The translations under genes and the position numbers were made by a program. Below, piece by piece: positions 17,446 to 28,265 of a stretch of 64,000 bases of DNA (its first letter is position 1; every line of letters begins with the position of its first letter). Under the pieces are notes generated by a model that was not told where the DNA came from, searched no databases, and saw only the letters and a list, made by a program, of their open reading frames with translations. This DNA comes from Azotobacter paspali (GTDB taxonomy: Bacteria; Pseudomonadota; Gammaproteobacteria; Pseudomonadales; Pseudomonadaceae): the NCBI RefSeq assembly GCF_042434745.1, contig NZ_JBHLSS010000051.1, one strand, 5' to 3'.

Positions 17446-18177
17446 TCAGAAGCGGAACACCTCGACGTTGCGAGTCGGCGTAACGATCGGGATATCCAGC
17501 TTGCGCGGCGGTTTCTCCTGCGCCTTGGGCGCGGCCACGCGCACGCTCCTGCGCCGTTCCGCCGCTACTGCGGCGGTCCGCGCACGCTGCTCGGCCAGCG
17601 GCCGGATCGCCACCGCCAGCCGCTCGGCGAGACGCTGCAGCACCAAACTCTGTGCCCGCACCTGATCGGCGCTGGAGCCCTGGTGCGGCTCCTGCAGACG
17701 AATCAACCGGCTCTCGCTGAGATACCCCCGGCGATCCAGCAGGCGCCACTGGGCCTCCAGCACAGCCGGCTGCTGGGGACCCGAATCCAGGCGAGTGATG
17801 TTCAACTGGATTTGTACGTCCGGCTTGAAACCGGGCGCCCCTGGCTCGGGCATCAGGCGGTGGCTATCCAGGTGCCAGGCCAGGTGACGCAGCAGCAACT
17901 GGTCGATGTCGGCCTTGAGGTCGCCGGCCCAGCGGGCATCGCTGGCAGTACTCAGGTGTCCGTCCGCGTGGCGCTGCACCAGCAGGGCATCGTCCCGTTG
18001 CAGATAATCGGCCAGGGTCAGCGGACCGAGCAGCACGGCCGGGCCGTTTCGCTTGGGCGTTTCAGGGTTGCCGCTGTCCAGCCGGTAGAGAGTCGTCGTC
18101 GGGCGGAGCGAGCAGGCGCCCAGCAGGGAAAAGGCAACCAGCAGGACAAGCAAGCGAAAACGCGAGAATCTCATCAA
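17446..18177 (-). CDS. PqiC/YmbA-like outer-membrane lipoprotein
   Basis: 243 residues. The signal peptide ends in a lipobox (LLVAFSLLGAC), and the mature part starts SLRPTTTLYRLDSG, the opening typical of the ABC-type transport auxiliary lipoprotein/PqiC family. The domain occupies roughly residues 25-195. The last 45 residues are basic and proline-rich, an extension not usual in PqiC. No MCE-domain or transporter gene is adjacent, so its partner is unknown. A second family member, the probable pqi operon lipoprotein, is at 63376. An in-frame start 3 bp downstream is equally possible. Confidence 0.75.
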   Translation of the reverse strand: MMRFSRFRLLVLLVAFSLLGACSLRPTTTLYRLDSGNPETPKRNGPAVLLGPLTLADYLQRDDALLVQRHADGHLSTASDARWAGDLKADIDQLLLRHLAWHLDSHRLMPEPGAPGFKPDVQIQLNITRLDSGPQQPAVLEAQWRLLDRRGYLSESRLIRLQEPHQGSSADQVRAQSLVLQRLAERLAVAIRPLAEQRARTAAVAAERRRSVRVAAPKAQEKPPRKLDIPIVTPTRNVEVFRF

Positions 18178-18451
18178 TATTCACCCAGGAGGTTGCCGAC
18201 AGGCAGCCATAATCCATCCCAAAGGCCGTGGCCCGGTGCACTGCGCTGATCAGGCGCACCGGGAGGCTGTCGGCCATGCCCAAAGTCAGGCTGATTCATT
18301 CGTTGGAGGCCGTTGCGAGCCACGGACCGGGTCGGGCCTGGAGATGGCTACTCCATCGCTCCCTCGCAAGCCGCCCCGTGCGATCGAAAGGTTGTCGCTG
18401 GCCGGCAGTCGGGCAGGCAACCAGCCACAGGATTTCAGCGACATTCTGCCA
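18178..18451. other. Intergenic stretch between parC and a lipoprotein gene
   Basis: Both flanking genes are on the minus strand. I see no convincing gene, only short frames without family motifs. The promoter for the lipoprotein gene should lie close to 18180-18260. Confidence 0.35.
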
Positions 18452-20710
<2,259 letters not shown>

Positions 20711-20728
20711 AGGTCAGTCCCCAGGGGA

Positions 20729-20819
20729 TGTCATCGATTGTTTCCCCGATTGCGTTGCCAAGGGGCGCGAACGCCGGCCGGCCCCGCATCCGTTGCAACG
20801 CGGAAAACAATCGATGACA
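20729..20819. repeat. Long inverted repeat between parC and the phytase-like gene
   Basis: TGTCATCGATTGTTTCC at 20729-20745 pairs with GGAAAACAATCGATGACA at 20802-20819, with one bulged base. An inner pair GCGTTGC (about 20752) and GCAACGC (about 20795) extends the stem. The hairpin fills almost all of the 133-bp gap upstream of parC, on the transcript that enters from the phytase-like gene. It has no terminal T tract, so it may be a processing or attenuation structure rather than a simple terminator. Confidence 0.75.
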
Positions 20820-20843
20820 CACCTGTATCGCGGTGGGCCGCGC

Positions 20844-21827
20844 TCACGGCTGGCCGATCCAGCCCCCGGCCGGCGCAGCGAAATGCCAGAGCATCGGCCG
20901 GGTCTCGCCGTCGCCGCGGGCAAGGGTCCCGTTGTCGGTGCCGATCCAGGCGCTGTCGTCGTCGATCCACAGGGCCTCGGCGCTGCCCCAGGGCTGTGCG
21001 TAGCGGCGCGCGTCGGTGAGCAGTTCGTCGGCGAACGACCAGCAGCGCTCGACCTCGCCGGTGTTCGGGCTGTGCCGGCAAATCCGGTGCGCCAGGCGTT
21101 CCAAGCTGAACAGCTTGTCGCCGTGGAAGGCCAGGTCGGAGAAACTCCTCGCCCACTTGCCCCGGCTTTCCAATCGGGCCGGCGACTCGCCCGGACCGTC
21201 CTCGCTGAGCAGCACGCAACTGCCTTGGCACTGCCAGTTGTCGCGAGCGCGGTGCGCCACCAGCAGTCCGCGGCGCTCGCGCTCGGCGGCCAGCCAGAGG
21301 CGCTCGCCGGGCGGATCGATGGCTATCCCCTCGAACATGGCGTTGAACTTAAGCAGCATGCCGCTGGCCCGCGCTTGGCGCAGCAGCGGCGCCGGCAGCG
21401 CCAGCCACTGCGGCTGGCCGATCTCCGGCAACTGCAACACGGCGGCGTAGGCCTCGCTGACCAGATAGCGGTTGCCCTGGGCATCGCAGCTCAGCCCCTC
21501 GAAATCCATCTCGCCGCCGCGCAGCTTGCCCATCAGTCTGGAACGTGCGCGAATGCCCCAGGGCAGGGCGCTGTCGGGCAGCGGCGGCAAGACGAAGGTC
21601 TGCGCCTCGGCCCGCCAGGCCTTCTCGCCGGGCCACAGGCGGTAGAGGCGGTCGTCGTCGCGGTCGGAGACCGCCCACAAAAAGTCCCCGCAGCGGGCCA
21701 GCCCGGAGAAGTTGCCGCTCGGCATGCCGTCGAGCGGATGCTCGCCGAGCAGGCGCAGGGGCTCCACCGGCGCGGCGTGCGGCGCCGTGCCGAACAGCAG
21801 GCACAAAGCCGCCAGCCAGCGCCGCAT
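20844..21827 (-). CDS. Esterase-like / phytase-like beta-propeller protein, exported
   Basis: 327 residues from ATG 21827, which shares its A with the parE stop (TGATG), so the genes are translationally coupled. The signal peptide is MRRWLAALCLLFGTAPHAAP. The mature protein has propeller-type repeats: GNFSGLARCGDFLWAVSDRD, GEMDFEGLSCDAQGNRYLVS, FEGIAIDPPGERLWLAAERE. These match the esterase-like-activity-of-phytase family. Pseudomonads commonly have this gene between parE and parC. The function is not established; a periplasmic location is predicted. Confidence 0.8.
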   Translation of the reverse strand: MRRWLAALCLLFGTAPHAAPVEPLRLLGEHPLDGMPSGNFSGLARCGDFLWAVSDRDDDRLYRLWPGEKAWRAEAQTFVLPPLPDSALPWGIRARSRLMGKLRGGEMDFEGLSCDAQGNRYLVSEAYAAVLQLPEIGQPQWLALPAPLLRQARASGMLLKFNAMFEGIAIDPPGERLWLAAERERRGLLVAHRARDNWQCQGSCVLLSEDGPGESPARLESRGKWARSFSDLAFHGDKLFSLERLAHRICRHSPNTGEVERCWSFADELLTDARRYAQPWGSAEALWIDDDSAWIGTDNGTLARGDGETRPMLWHFAAPAGGWIGQP

Positions 21828-23719
21828 CAGACCAGCACCTCGGCCAGGTTGCCCTTGGTTTCCAGCCAGGACTTGCGGTCGCCGGCGCGCTTCTTCGCCA
21901 GCAGCATGTCCATGACCTCGCGGGTGCCGTCGAAGTCGTCGAGAGTCAGTTGCACCAGGCGGCGGGTGTTGGGGTCCATGGTGGTCTCGCGCAGTTGCAG
22001 CGGGTTCATTTCGCCGAGCCCCTTGAAGCGGGTGACCTGCGGCTTGCCGCGTTTTTTCTCGGCGGCCAGGCGTTCGAGGATGCCGTCGCGCTCGGCCTCG
22101 TCGAGGGCGTAATGAATCTCCTTGCCGAGGTCGATGCGGTACAGCGGCGGCATGGCCACATGCACGTGACCGGCCTCCACCAGCGGGCGGAAGTGGCGGA
22201 CGAACAGCGCGCAGAGCAGCGTGGCGATGTGCAGGCCGTCGGAGTCGGCGTCGGCGAGGATACAGATTTTGCCGTAGCGCAGTTGCGAAAGATCCGCCGA
22301 GCCGGGATCGATGCCGATGGCCACGGCGATGTCGTGCACCTCCTGGCTGGCCAGTACCTCGCCGCCGTCCACTTCCCAGGTGTTCAAGATCTTGCCGCGC
22401 AACGGCATGATCGCCTGGAACTCCTTGTCGCGCGCCTGCTTGGCGCTGCCGCCGGCAGAATCGCCCTCGACCAGGAACAGCTCGGCGCGCAGCGGGTCTT
22501 GCCCGGCGCAGTCGGCCAACTTGCCGGGCAGCGCCGGCCCCTGGGTGATCTTCTTGCGCTCGACCTTCCTGCCGGCCTTGAGACGGCGGCCGGCGTTGCT
22601 GATCGCCAGTTCGGCCAGTTGCAGGCCCAGCTCGGGGTGCTCGTTGAGCCACAGGCTGAAGGCGTCCTTGACCACGCCGGAGACGAAGGCCGCCGCCTCG
22701 CGCGAGGACAGGCGCTCCTTAGTCTGCCCGGAGAACTGCGGCTCGGCGAGCTTCATCGAGAGGACGAAGGCGATGCGCTCCCAGACGTCCTCCGGCGCCA
22801 GCTTGACGCCGCGCGGCAAGAGGCTCCTGAATTCGCAGAACTCACGCATGGCATCCAGCAGGCCCTGGCGCAGACCGTTGACGTGGGTGCCACCCTGGTC
22901 GGTGGGGATCAGGTTGACGTAGCTTTCCGAGCGGAACTCGCCGCCCTCGGGCAGCCACAGCAGCGCCCACTCCACCGCTTCGCGGCTGGCGGCGAAGCTG
23001 CCGGTGAAGGGCTCCTCGGGCAAGCGGGGGAAGTCGCCGACGGCATCCGCCAGGTAGGAGCGCAGGCCGTCCTCGTAGTGCCACTCGACCTTCTCGCCGC
23101 TGCCCTTGTCCTCGAAGCTCACCGACAGGCCCGGACAGAGCACCGCCTTGGCCTTGAGCACGTGCTTGAGGCGGGCGACGGAGAACCTCGGCGAATCGAA
23201 GTACCTGGCATCCGGCCAGAAATGCACGCTGGTGCCGGTATTGCGCTTGCCCACGCTGCCGACGATCTCCAGCTCGCTGGCCTTGAAGCCGTCGGCGAAG
23301 ACCATGCGGTATTCGTTGCCGTCGCGCCTGACCCGCACCTCGACGCGGGTCGACAGCGCGTTGACCACCGAGATGCCGACGCCGTGCAGACCGCCGGAGA
23401 ACTGGTAATTCTTGTTGGAGAACTTGCCGCCGGCATGCAGCTTGGTGAGGATCAGTTCGACCCCCGGCACGCCCTCCTCCGGGTGGATGTCCACCGGCAT
23501 GCCGCGGCCGTCGTCGATCACCTCCAGCGAATTGTCTTCGTGAAGGATCACCTGCACGGATTTCGCGTGACCGGCCAGGGCCTCGTCGACGCTGTTGTCG
23601 ATCACCTCCTGGGCCAGGTGGTTGGGACGCGTGGTATCGGTGTACATGCCCGGGCGCTTGCGCACCGGGTCGAGCCCGGAAAGGACTTCGATGGCGTCCG
23701 CGTTGTAGGTCTGAGCCAT
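21827..23719 (-). CDS. parE: DNA topoisomerase IV subunit B
   Basis: 630 residues, the normal ParE length. The GHKL ATPase domain is complete: VIDNSVDEALAGHAK, VIDDGRGMPVDIHPEEG and the ATP-lid GGLHGVGISVVNALS. The TOPRIM domain has AELFLVEGDSAGGSAKQARD and ILADADSDGLHIATLL, with the acidic metal-binding residues. It drives ATP-dependent strand passage with ParC. It is second in a minus-strand set after yqiA (12 bp gap). Confidence 0.98.
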   Translation of the reverse strand: MAQTYNADAIEVLSGLDPVRKRPGMYTDTTRPNHLAQEVIDNSVDEALAGHAKSVQVILHEDNSLEVIDDGRGMPVDIHPEEGVPGVELILTKLHAGGKFSNKNYQFSGGLHGVGISVVNALSTRVEVRVRRDGNEYRMVFADGFKASELEIVGSVGKRNTGTSVHFWPDARYFDSPRFSVARLKHVLKAKAVLCPGLSVSFEDKGSGEKVEWHYEDGLRSYLADAVGDFPRLPEEPFTGSFAASREAVEWALLWLPEGGEFRSESYVNLIPTDQGGTHVNGLRQGLLDAMREFCEFRSLLPRGVKLAPEDVWERIAFVLSMKLAEPQFSGQTKERLSSREAAAFVSGVVKDAFSLWLNEHPELGLQLAELAISNAGRRLKAGRKVERKKITQGPALPGKLADCAGQDPLRAELFLVEGDSAGGSAKQARDKEFQAIMPLRGKILNTWEVDGGEVLASQEVHDIAVAIGIDPGSADLSQLRYGKICILADADSDGLHIATLLCALFVRHFRPLVEAGHVHVAMPPLYRIDLGKEIHYALDEAERDGILERLAAEKKRGKPQVTRFKGLGEMNPLQLRETTMDPNTRRLVQLTLDDFDGTREVMDMLLAKKRAGDRKSWLETKGNLAEVLV

Positions 23720-23731
23720 GGTTGCCTTACT

Positions 23732-24349
23732 TCAGAGTTCGGAAAAATCGAAATCGCGCCACAGCGTGGCATCGAAGCCGGCGAAGGCGAGCAGTTCCGG
23801 CAGGTGCCCGGCGAAGCCCTGGAAACCATGGTCGCCGCCCCGCTTGACGGCCGGCGCGCAATGCCTGTAGTAGGCCGCGGCATCCCGCCAATCGAGGGTT
23901 TCGTCGCCAGTCTGCAGCCACACCCGGTAGCGCGTGGGGTCCCGCGGGGGCGGCACCTCCAACTCGGCGAGCGCCGCTAAATGGCCGACGGTCAGCTCCC
24001 AGGTCTCGCCGCTGTAATGGTTGTGCTGCGTCCCCAGACAGCTGCCGAACAGCCGGTAGGGCCGTACCGCGGGGTTGATCAGCACGGCCCGCAGGCCGTG
24101 CCGTTCGGCCAGGTGGGTCGCATAGTAGCCGCCTAGGGAGCTGCCGACCAGCGTGGGGCGCCCCAGCTCGGCGAGCAGCGTCTCGAGTTGGGCGATCGCC
24201 CGGCGCGGATGGTGGTGCAGATCCGGCACCCGCAGCCGCAGGGCCAGGCCAAGAGCTTGCATGGCACAGGTCAGTTGCCGGGCCTTGAGGGAAGCGGACG
24301 AACTGTTGAAGCCGTGGATATAGAGAATGGACGGCACGGCGCTGGGCAT
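23732..24349 (-). CDS. yqiA: YqiA/YcfP-type alpha/beta-fold esterase
   Basis: 205 residues starting MPSAVPSILYIHGFNSSSAS. The nucleophile elbow is TLVGSSLGGYYATHLAER, and the C-terminal HGFQGFAGHLPELLAF provides the histidine. The family hydrolyses short acyl esters in vitro; the natural role is unclear. It lies between cpdA and parE on the same strand, the conserved gammaproteobacterial order. It probably starts at ATG 24349, about 100 bp downstream of the cpdA stop. Confidence 0.92.
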   Translation of the reverse strand: MPSAVPSILYIHGFNSSSASLKARQLTCAMQALGLALRLRVPDLHHHPRRAIAQLETLLAELGRPTLVGSSLGGYYATHLAERHGLRAVLINPAVRPYRLFGSCLGTQHNHYSGETWELTVGHLAALAELEVPPPRDPTRYRVWLQTGDETLDWRDAAAYYRHCAPAVKRGGDHGFQGFAGHLPELLAFAGFDATLWRDFDFSEL

Positions 24350-24449
24350 GACTCTCGGTCGAGGGTGACAGAAGAAGGCTACAAGCGGCAGGCGACAGTC
24401 TCAAGTCGGCCGGCCGCTTCACCGCTGTGCGGCATGCCCCCGCAGGGCC

Positions 24450-25259
24450 TCAGTAGCCGTCCGTGGCGTAGTCGATCTGGAAGCGGTAGCCGGTCAGCCG
24501 CGACACGCCGGTGTCCAGCCGGCCGTCGGCGTGCAGGCGCAGCCAGCGGTAGCCGGGCGCCTGGTCGCTGACCGAGAAATTCGCGCTGCCAGGCGTGAAC
24601 TGCACGCAAGTCGAGGGCGAGGCGAGCAGGCGCACGCCGCGGCGCATACTGTCGAACTCCTGGTGCACATGCCCCCAGAGCAGCGCGCGCACCTGCGGGA
24701 AGCGGTCGAGCACGGCGAACAGCGCCTCGGCGTTGCGCAGGCCGATCGACTCCATCCACTGGCAGCCGACCGATACCGGGTGGTGGTGCAGGCAAACCAG
24801 GTGATGACGCTCGGGCGCCTCCGCCAAGGCCCGTTCGAGCCGGGCCAGTTCGTCCGCGTCGAGGAAGCCGGGCACCGCGCCGGACAAGACCGAATCGAGC
24901 AGCACTAGGCGCCAGTCGCCTAGGTCGACGACCGGCTGGCGGCATTCGCCGCCGACACGCGCCAGGACCTTAGGATCGTCGTGGTTGCCGGGAAGCCAGC
25001 GCAGCGGCGCGGCGAGCGGCGCGCAGATACGCAGGAAACGCGCGTAGGAATCGGCCGAACCGTCTTGGGAAATGTCGCCGCTGGCCAGCACCAAGTCGAT
25101 GCGCGGCTGCTCGCGGCGGACCAGTTCGACCACCCGTTGCAGGCTGTCCTGGGTCTGCATGCCGAGCAGACGCGCCTCGGCGTCGGCGAACAGGTGAGTG
25201 TCGGTCAGTTGCACCACCAACAAGGAAGCATCGGTAACGAAATGGGATGGACTCGACAA
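24450..25259 (-). CDS. cpdA: 3',5'-cyclic-AMP phosphodiesterase
   Basis: 269 residues if the TTG at 25259 is the start (MSSPSHFVTDASLLVVQLTD). GGAGACGG stands about 6 nt upstream, and no family-like residues precede it. The class III metallophosphoesterase motifs are all present: QLTDTHLFAD, LVLASGDISQDGS, LRWLPGNHDDP, CLHHHPVSVGC and LLWGHVHQEFD. It hydrolyses cAMP in the cytoplasm and so sets the level of Vfr/CRP signalling. It is the first gene of the cpdA-yqiA-parE set here. The genes usually found upstream in pseudomonads are replaced by the sulfur island. Confidence 0.93.
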   Translation of the reverse strand: MSSPSHFVTDASLLVVQLTDTHLFADAEARLLGMQTQDSLQRVVELVRREQPRIDLVLASGDISQDGSADSYARFLRICAPLAAPLRWLPGNHDDPKVLARVGGECRQPVVDLGDWRLVLLDSVLSGAVPGFLDADELARLERALAEAPERHHLVCLHHHPVSVGCQWMESIGLRNAEALFAVLDRFPQVRALLWGHVHQEFDSMRRGVRLLASPSTCVQFTPGSANFSVSDQAPGYRWLRLHADGRLDTGVSRLTGYRFQIDYATDGY

Positions 25260-25438
25260 GACCGTCTCCAAAAGCGGAAGCAGGCCAATTATCGCCCCAG
25301 GCACGCGGCCTGATAAGTCCGTACAACAGACGTGGTTCACAGAATGCCCACGCAGGATGCCCGGTCGTGAAGCAGTTCATCATCGTCCGTCCGTATGACA
25401 AGGGAATGGCGCGGGCGGGCCATCCTCGGACGGGCCGC

Positions 25439-26047
25439 TCAGGCCTCCTTGGCGCAATCGCGCGGCACGATGCCCTTCTCGGCGGCGTACTTGCGCGAGG
25501 ACGCCTCGATGATCGGCCGCAGCAGGGCGCGATCGGCCTGTACCCAGTCGCTGATCAGCGTCCATTTCTCGCCGTCCCACTGCTGGAAGCGTACCGCGCC
25601 GCCACCCTCATGGTCGGAGCAGGACAGCTTGAGCGGCTGCACCAGCCCCTTGGCGCCGAGAGCGGCCAAGCGCGCGTCGTCCAACTTGAGATTCTCGAAG
25701 CCCCGGCGCACCTGCTCGCCGCTCAAAGGTTGCTTGCCGAACTTCTCCTGGGCGATGCGCAGTGCCTCGACGTTGAGGATGCCGTTGACCACGCCGAGGT
25801 TGTAATAGACGGTGCCGAAGCGCTTCGGGTCGGCCAGGTCGTCCTGGCCCTTATCGACCACCTCCTTCCTGATGCCCTGCAGTACCGGGAAGTCGCTGCC
25901 GGCCACCTGTGTCCAGGTGCGCGCCTGCCAGATGCCTAGGCGCTTGTGGCGCAGGGCGATGCTCTCACCCTGCTGCCGCGCCTGCCAGCACAGCCAGTCC
26001 GGCAGGGTGGTGGGGACACGCTCCCCGCCGTCCGCGAAGCGAACCAT
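25439..26047 (-). pseudogene. In-frame chimera: AMP-dependent acyl-CoA ligase N-terminus joined to ABC substrate-binding protein C-terminus
   Basis: 202 codons are open, but the product is a hybrid. Residues 1 to about 48 (TLPDWLCWQARQQGESIALR, then GIWQARTWTQVA) are the opening of an AMP-forming acyl-CoA ligase. From GSDFPVLQGIRKEVVDKGQD onward it is the end of a branched-chain-amino-acid-type periplasmic binding protein (VYYNLGVVNGILNVEALRIA, CSDHEGGGAVRFQQWDGEKW). Neither part can work, and the second lacks its signal peptide. I infer one large deletion that removed the rest of the ligase, the permeases and the start of the binding protein. It begins 3 bp after sfnG, so it is still in that transcript. 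Confidence 0.85.
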
Positions 26048-26050
26048 GGC

Positions 26051-27145
26051 TTATGCCGCGCTCTTCTCGGCGGTCCGCTTGGTCTCCAGCTCGCGCACCA
26101 GCGGCAGCACCTTCTCACCGAAGTAGGCGACCTCCTCCTGAAAGTGCAGGAAACCGCTGAGGATCAGGTCCACGCCTACCGCCTTGAGGGCGACGATGCG
26201 CTCGGCGATCTGCTGCGGGGTGCCGATCAGGTTGGTCTTGAAGCCGTCGTTGTACTGCACCAGGTCCTCGAAGGTGGACTTGGCCCAGTTGCCCTCGCCT
26301 TCCGGGCTGGCCGCGCCGGCCTGGCGGACCTCGTGGCCGAAGGCCCTGACCGCTTCGGGATCGGCCTTGGCGAGGATCTCGGCGAGCACGGCCCTGGCCT
26401 CCTCCTCGGTGTCGCGGGCGATGATGAAGGCGTTCACGCCGACCTTGACCTTGTGGTTGTTGGCCGCGGCCTTGGCGCGCAAGTCGTCCACCTCGGCCTT
26501 GATCCCTTCTAGGCTATTGCCGTTGGTGAAGTACCAGTCGGCCGCCCGCGAAGCCATGTCGCGCGCCGCGCGCGAACTGCCGCCTTGGAAGATCTCCGGG
26601 CGCGGCTGCTGCAGCGGCTTGGGCTTGAGGCTGTAGTTGTGGAAGCGGTAGAAGTCGCCCCGGTAGCTGAAATCGTCCTGGGTCCAGATGCCCTTGAGCA
26701 CCTCGATGAACTCCTCGGAACGCCGGTAGCGCTCGTCGTGCTCCAGCAAAGGTTCGCCGATGGCGGTGAACTCGCTGCGGAACCAGCCGGAAACGATGTT
26801 CACCGCGATACGTCCGCCGGTGAGATGGGAAATGGTGGAGATCTGCTTGGCCAGCACCGCCGGATGCCAAGGCCCCGGCAGGATCGCGGCGATCACCCGC
26901 AGCTTCTCGGTGGAGGCCAGCAGTGCGTGGCTGATGGCCACCGACTCGTGCTGGTACTCGGCGCCGTAGCCGGCAGTGAAGCGGATCTGCGACAGCGCGT
27001 ATTCGAAGCCGGCCTTCTCGGCGATCCTCGCCAGTTCGCGGTTATAGTCGATGTCCCAACTGGTGCGTTGCTCGATCTTGCTAACGACGAGACCGCCGCT
27101 GACGTTGGGTACCCAGTAGGCGAACTTGATCGGTTCCTGACTCAT
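26051..27145 (-). CDS. sfnG: FMNH2-dependent dimethylsulfone monooxygenase
   Basis: 364 residues from ATG 27145. It is a class C flavin monooxygenase (luciferase-like fold). The N-terminus MSQEPIKFAYWVPNVSGGLV and the internal TGGRIAVNIVSGWFRSEFTA and PEIFQGGSSRAARDMASRAA are those of SfnG. The enzyme converts dimethylsulfone to methanesulfinate with FMNH2 from a partner reductase, opening sulfur scavenging; SsuD-type enzymes act on the following sulfonate. A sigma-54 promoter match lies 74-89 bp upstream of the start. It is divergent from the acyl-CoA-dehydrogenase-like gene at 28266. Confidence 0.93.
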   Translation of the reverse strand: MSQEPIKFAYWVPNVSGGLVVSKIEQRTSWDIDYNRELARIAEKAGFEYALSQIRFTAGYGAEYQHESVAISHALLASTEKLRVIAAILPGPWHPAVLAKQISTISHLTGGRIAVNIVSGWFRSEFTAIGEPLLEHDERYRRSEEFIEVLKGIWTQDDFSYRGDFYRFHNYSLKPKPLQQPRPEIFQGGSSRAARDMASRAADWYFTNGNSLEGIKAEVDDLRAKAAANNHKVKVGVNAFIIARDTEEEARAVLAEILAKADPEAVRAFGHEVRQAGAASPEGEGNWAKSTFEDLVQYNDGFKTNLIGTPQQIAERIVALKAVGVDLILSGFLHFQEEVAYFGEKVLPLVRELETKRTAEKSAA

Positions 27146-27218
27146 GGCATGTGCTCCAAAACTAAGAAGGTGGCTGGAAAACACCGGGCACCCCAACGGC
27201 ACCCGCCAAAGACCTTAG

Positions 27219-27234
27219 AGCAGCAGCCGTGCCA
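27219..27234 (-). promoter_or_regulatory. Predicted sigma-54 (-24/-12) promoter for sfnG
   Basis: On the minus strand the sequence is TGGCAC, five bases GGCTG, then CTGC. The -24 element matches the consensus exactly and the -12 element differs at one base from TTGC. The spacing is exact. A start of transcription near 27208 would leave a leader of about 60 nt to the sfnG ATG. Confidence 0.65.
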
Positions 27235-27531
27235 ACAGGAAAATCGGTTTAAAAATCAGTAATTTGAAAATAAAAAGCGGATTTTCGAGGTGTTCTTGCC
27301 GACGCAAGCTGTTGCGCAGGTGCTGCCCGGCGGACAGCGTTCCGCTCCAGGGGCACGGCTTCCCCTCTTCCATGGCACCTGCGCTCGGCCTGACGAAAGG
27401 CGAACAGGGTGTCGTGCCAACCTTTGCGAAAAGCCTTTTCAAGCATGATCCCGAATTCGCAAGCAGCACTCGCCCCGCTCAAAAGCCAGATGCCGGAGCG
27501 AAAAGCCTGACAAAGCGACTCGGGCGAGAAC

Positions 27532-27554
27532 CCGAAACAGGGACTGTCTCGGCA
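27532..27554 (-). repeat. Copy of a dispersed palindrome-derived repeat
   Basis: Read on the minus strand this is GCCGAG then ACAGTCCCTGTTTCGG, the same series found in the nested palindrome near 491-519 (GCCGAG, then ACAGTCCCCGTTTCGG). A third, more diverged copy lies near 58828-58858. The surrounding DNA has no recognisable gene. Confidence 0.5.
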
Positions 27555-27664
27555 AAAGCCGGCACGGTACCTGGGCACGGGCCGCACGGCCTTTTCCGAG
27601 TCAAAGAACGACAGCGTGCGAGGTTCAGCTTGCAAAAGACCGAAGCGCCGCCGTTCGATGTGCT

Positions 27665-27795
27665 CGGACGCTCCGGCTGGAGCACCTTCAGCCCCGGCCG
27701 GGCGGCCAGCACCTTCTGCGGTTCGTCGTAGCGGATGGCGCACACCGGCACGCCGTAGAAGCCGTTGAACACCAAGATGTTGCCCTGGCCGCCGC
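27665..27795 (-). pseudogene. Possible periplasmic-binding-protein fragment
   Basis: On the minus strand a short frame reads GQGNILVFNGFYGVPVCAIR then YDEPQKVLAARPGLKVLQPE. The pattern recalls the hinge region of sugar-type periplasmic binding proteins. It is open on both sides only into unrelated sequence: a tandem repeat precedes it and no family motif follows. I treat it as a remnant; the assignment is weak. Confidence 0.3.
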
Positions 27796-28098
27796 CTGTA
27801 GGGTGGATGGCCAAAGCCATCCACCGTGCTGGCCAAGCCCGTGGCGTTGCCCACCCTATGACTTCGCGACGGACAACGGGGCTTCGAATCGCCATTCACT
27901 AGCATGGCTCCCGCCAAGACAGCGCGGCGCTCTTGCCCTGGCCGCCGCCTGTAGGGTGGATGGCCGAAGCCATCCACCGTGCTGGCCAAGCCCGTGGCGT
28001 TGCCCACCCTATGACTTCGCGACGGACAACGGGGCTTCGGATCGCCATTCACTAGCATGGCTCCCGCCAAGACAGCGCGGCGCTGTTGCCCTGGCCGC
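27780..28098. repeat. Tandem repeat, 153-bp unit, two full copies plus a stub
   Basis: Copy one runs 27780-27932 and copy two 27933-28085, and a third start (TTGCCCTGGCCGC) is at 28086-28098. The copies differ at only a few positions. Each unit contains the palindrome GGATGGC..GCCATCC followed by CCGTGGCGTTGCCCACCC, a pattern reminiscent of GGGTGG-type intergenic repeats. No protein is evident. The block lies between the sfnG and acyl-CoA-dehydrogenase-like promoters. Confidence 0.9.
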
Positions 28099-28183
28099 AG
28101 TCCGCCAGCAAGTTGCTCCGCAGGCAACAGGGAAAACCGTCCGGAAATGGCTGGAACCCGCACGAATTCCGGGTTCGGCGGGT

Positions 28184-28198
28184 GGGCATGGCCTGTGC
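28184..28198 (+). promoter_or_regulatory. Predicted sigma-54 promoter upstream of the acyl-CoA-dehydrogenase-like gene
   Basis: GGGCAT, five bases GGCCT, then GTGC gives the required GG and GC dinucleotides ten bases apart. It differs from the consensus TGGCAC-N5-TTGC at three positions, so it is weaker than the two promoters near 38 kb. It lies about 70 bp before the ATG at 28266. Confidence 0.45.
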
Positions 28199-28265
28199 AG
28201 AAGGCTTGCCAACAGCCCGGCGGCTTGTAAGGTCGCCGCGATCGGTCCAACTCAGGAGCCTTCCC

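Noticed and set aside
26051..27145. SsuD or nitrilotriacetate monooxygenase for the sfnG gene
   Set aside because: The N-terminus FAYWVPNVSGGLVVSK and overall pattern fit SfnG better than the second, clearly SsuD-like gene at 36826.
27780..28098. Protein encoded by the 153-bp tandem repeats
   Set aside because: 153 is a multiple of three, so frames stay open by repetition, but no start site or family pattern supports a gene.
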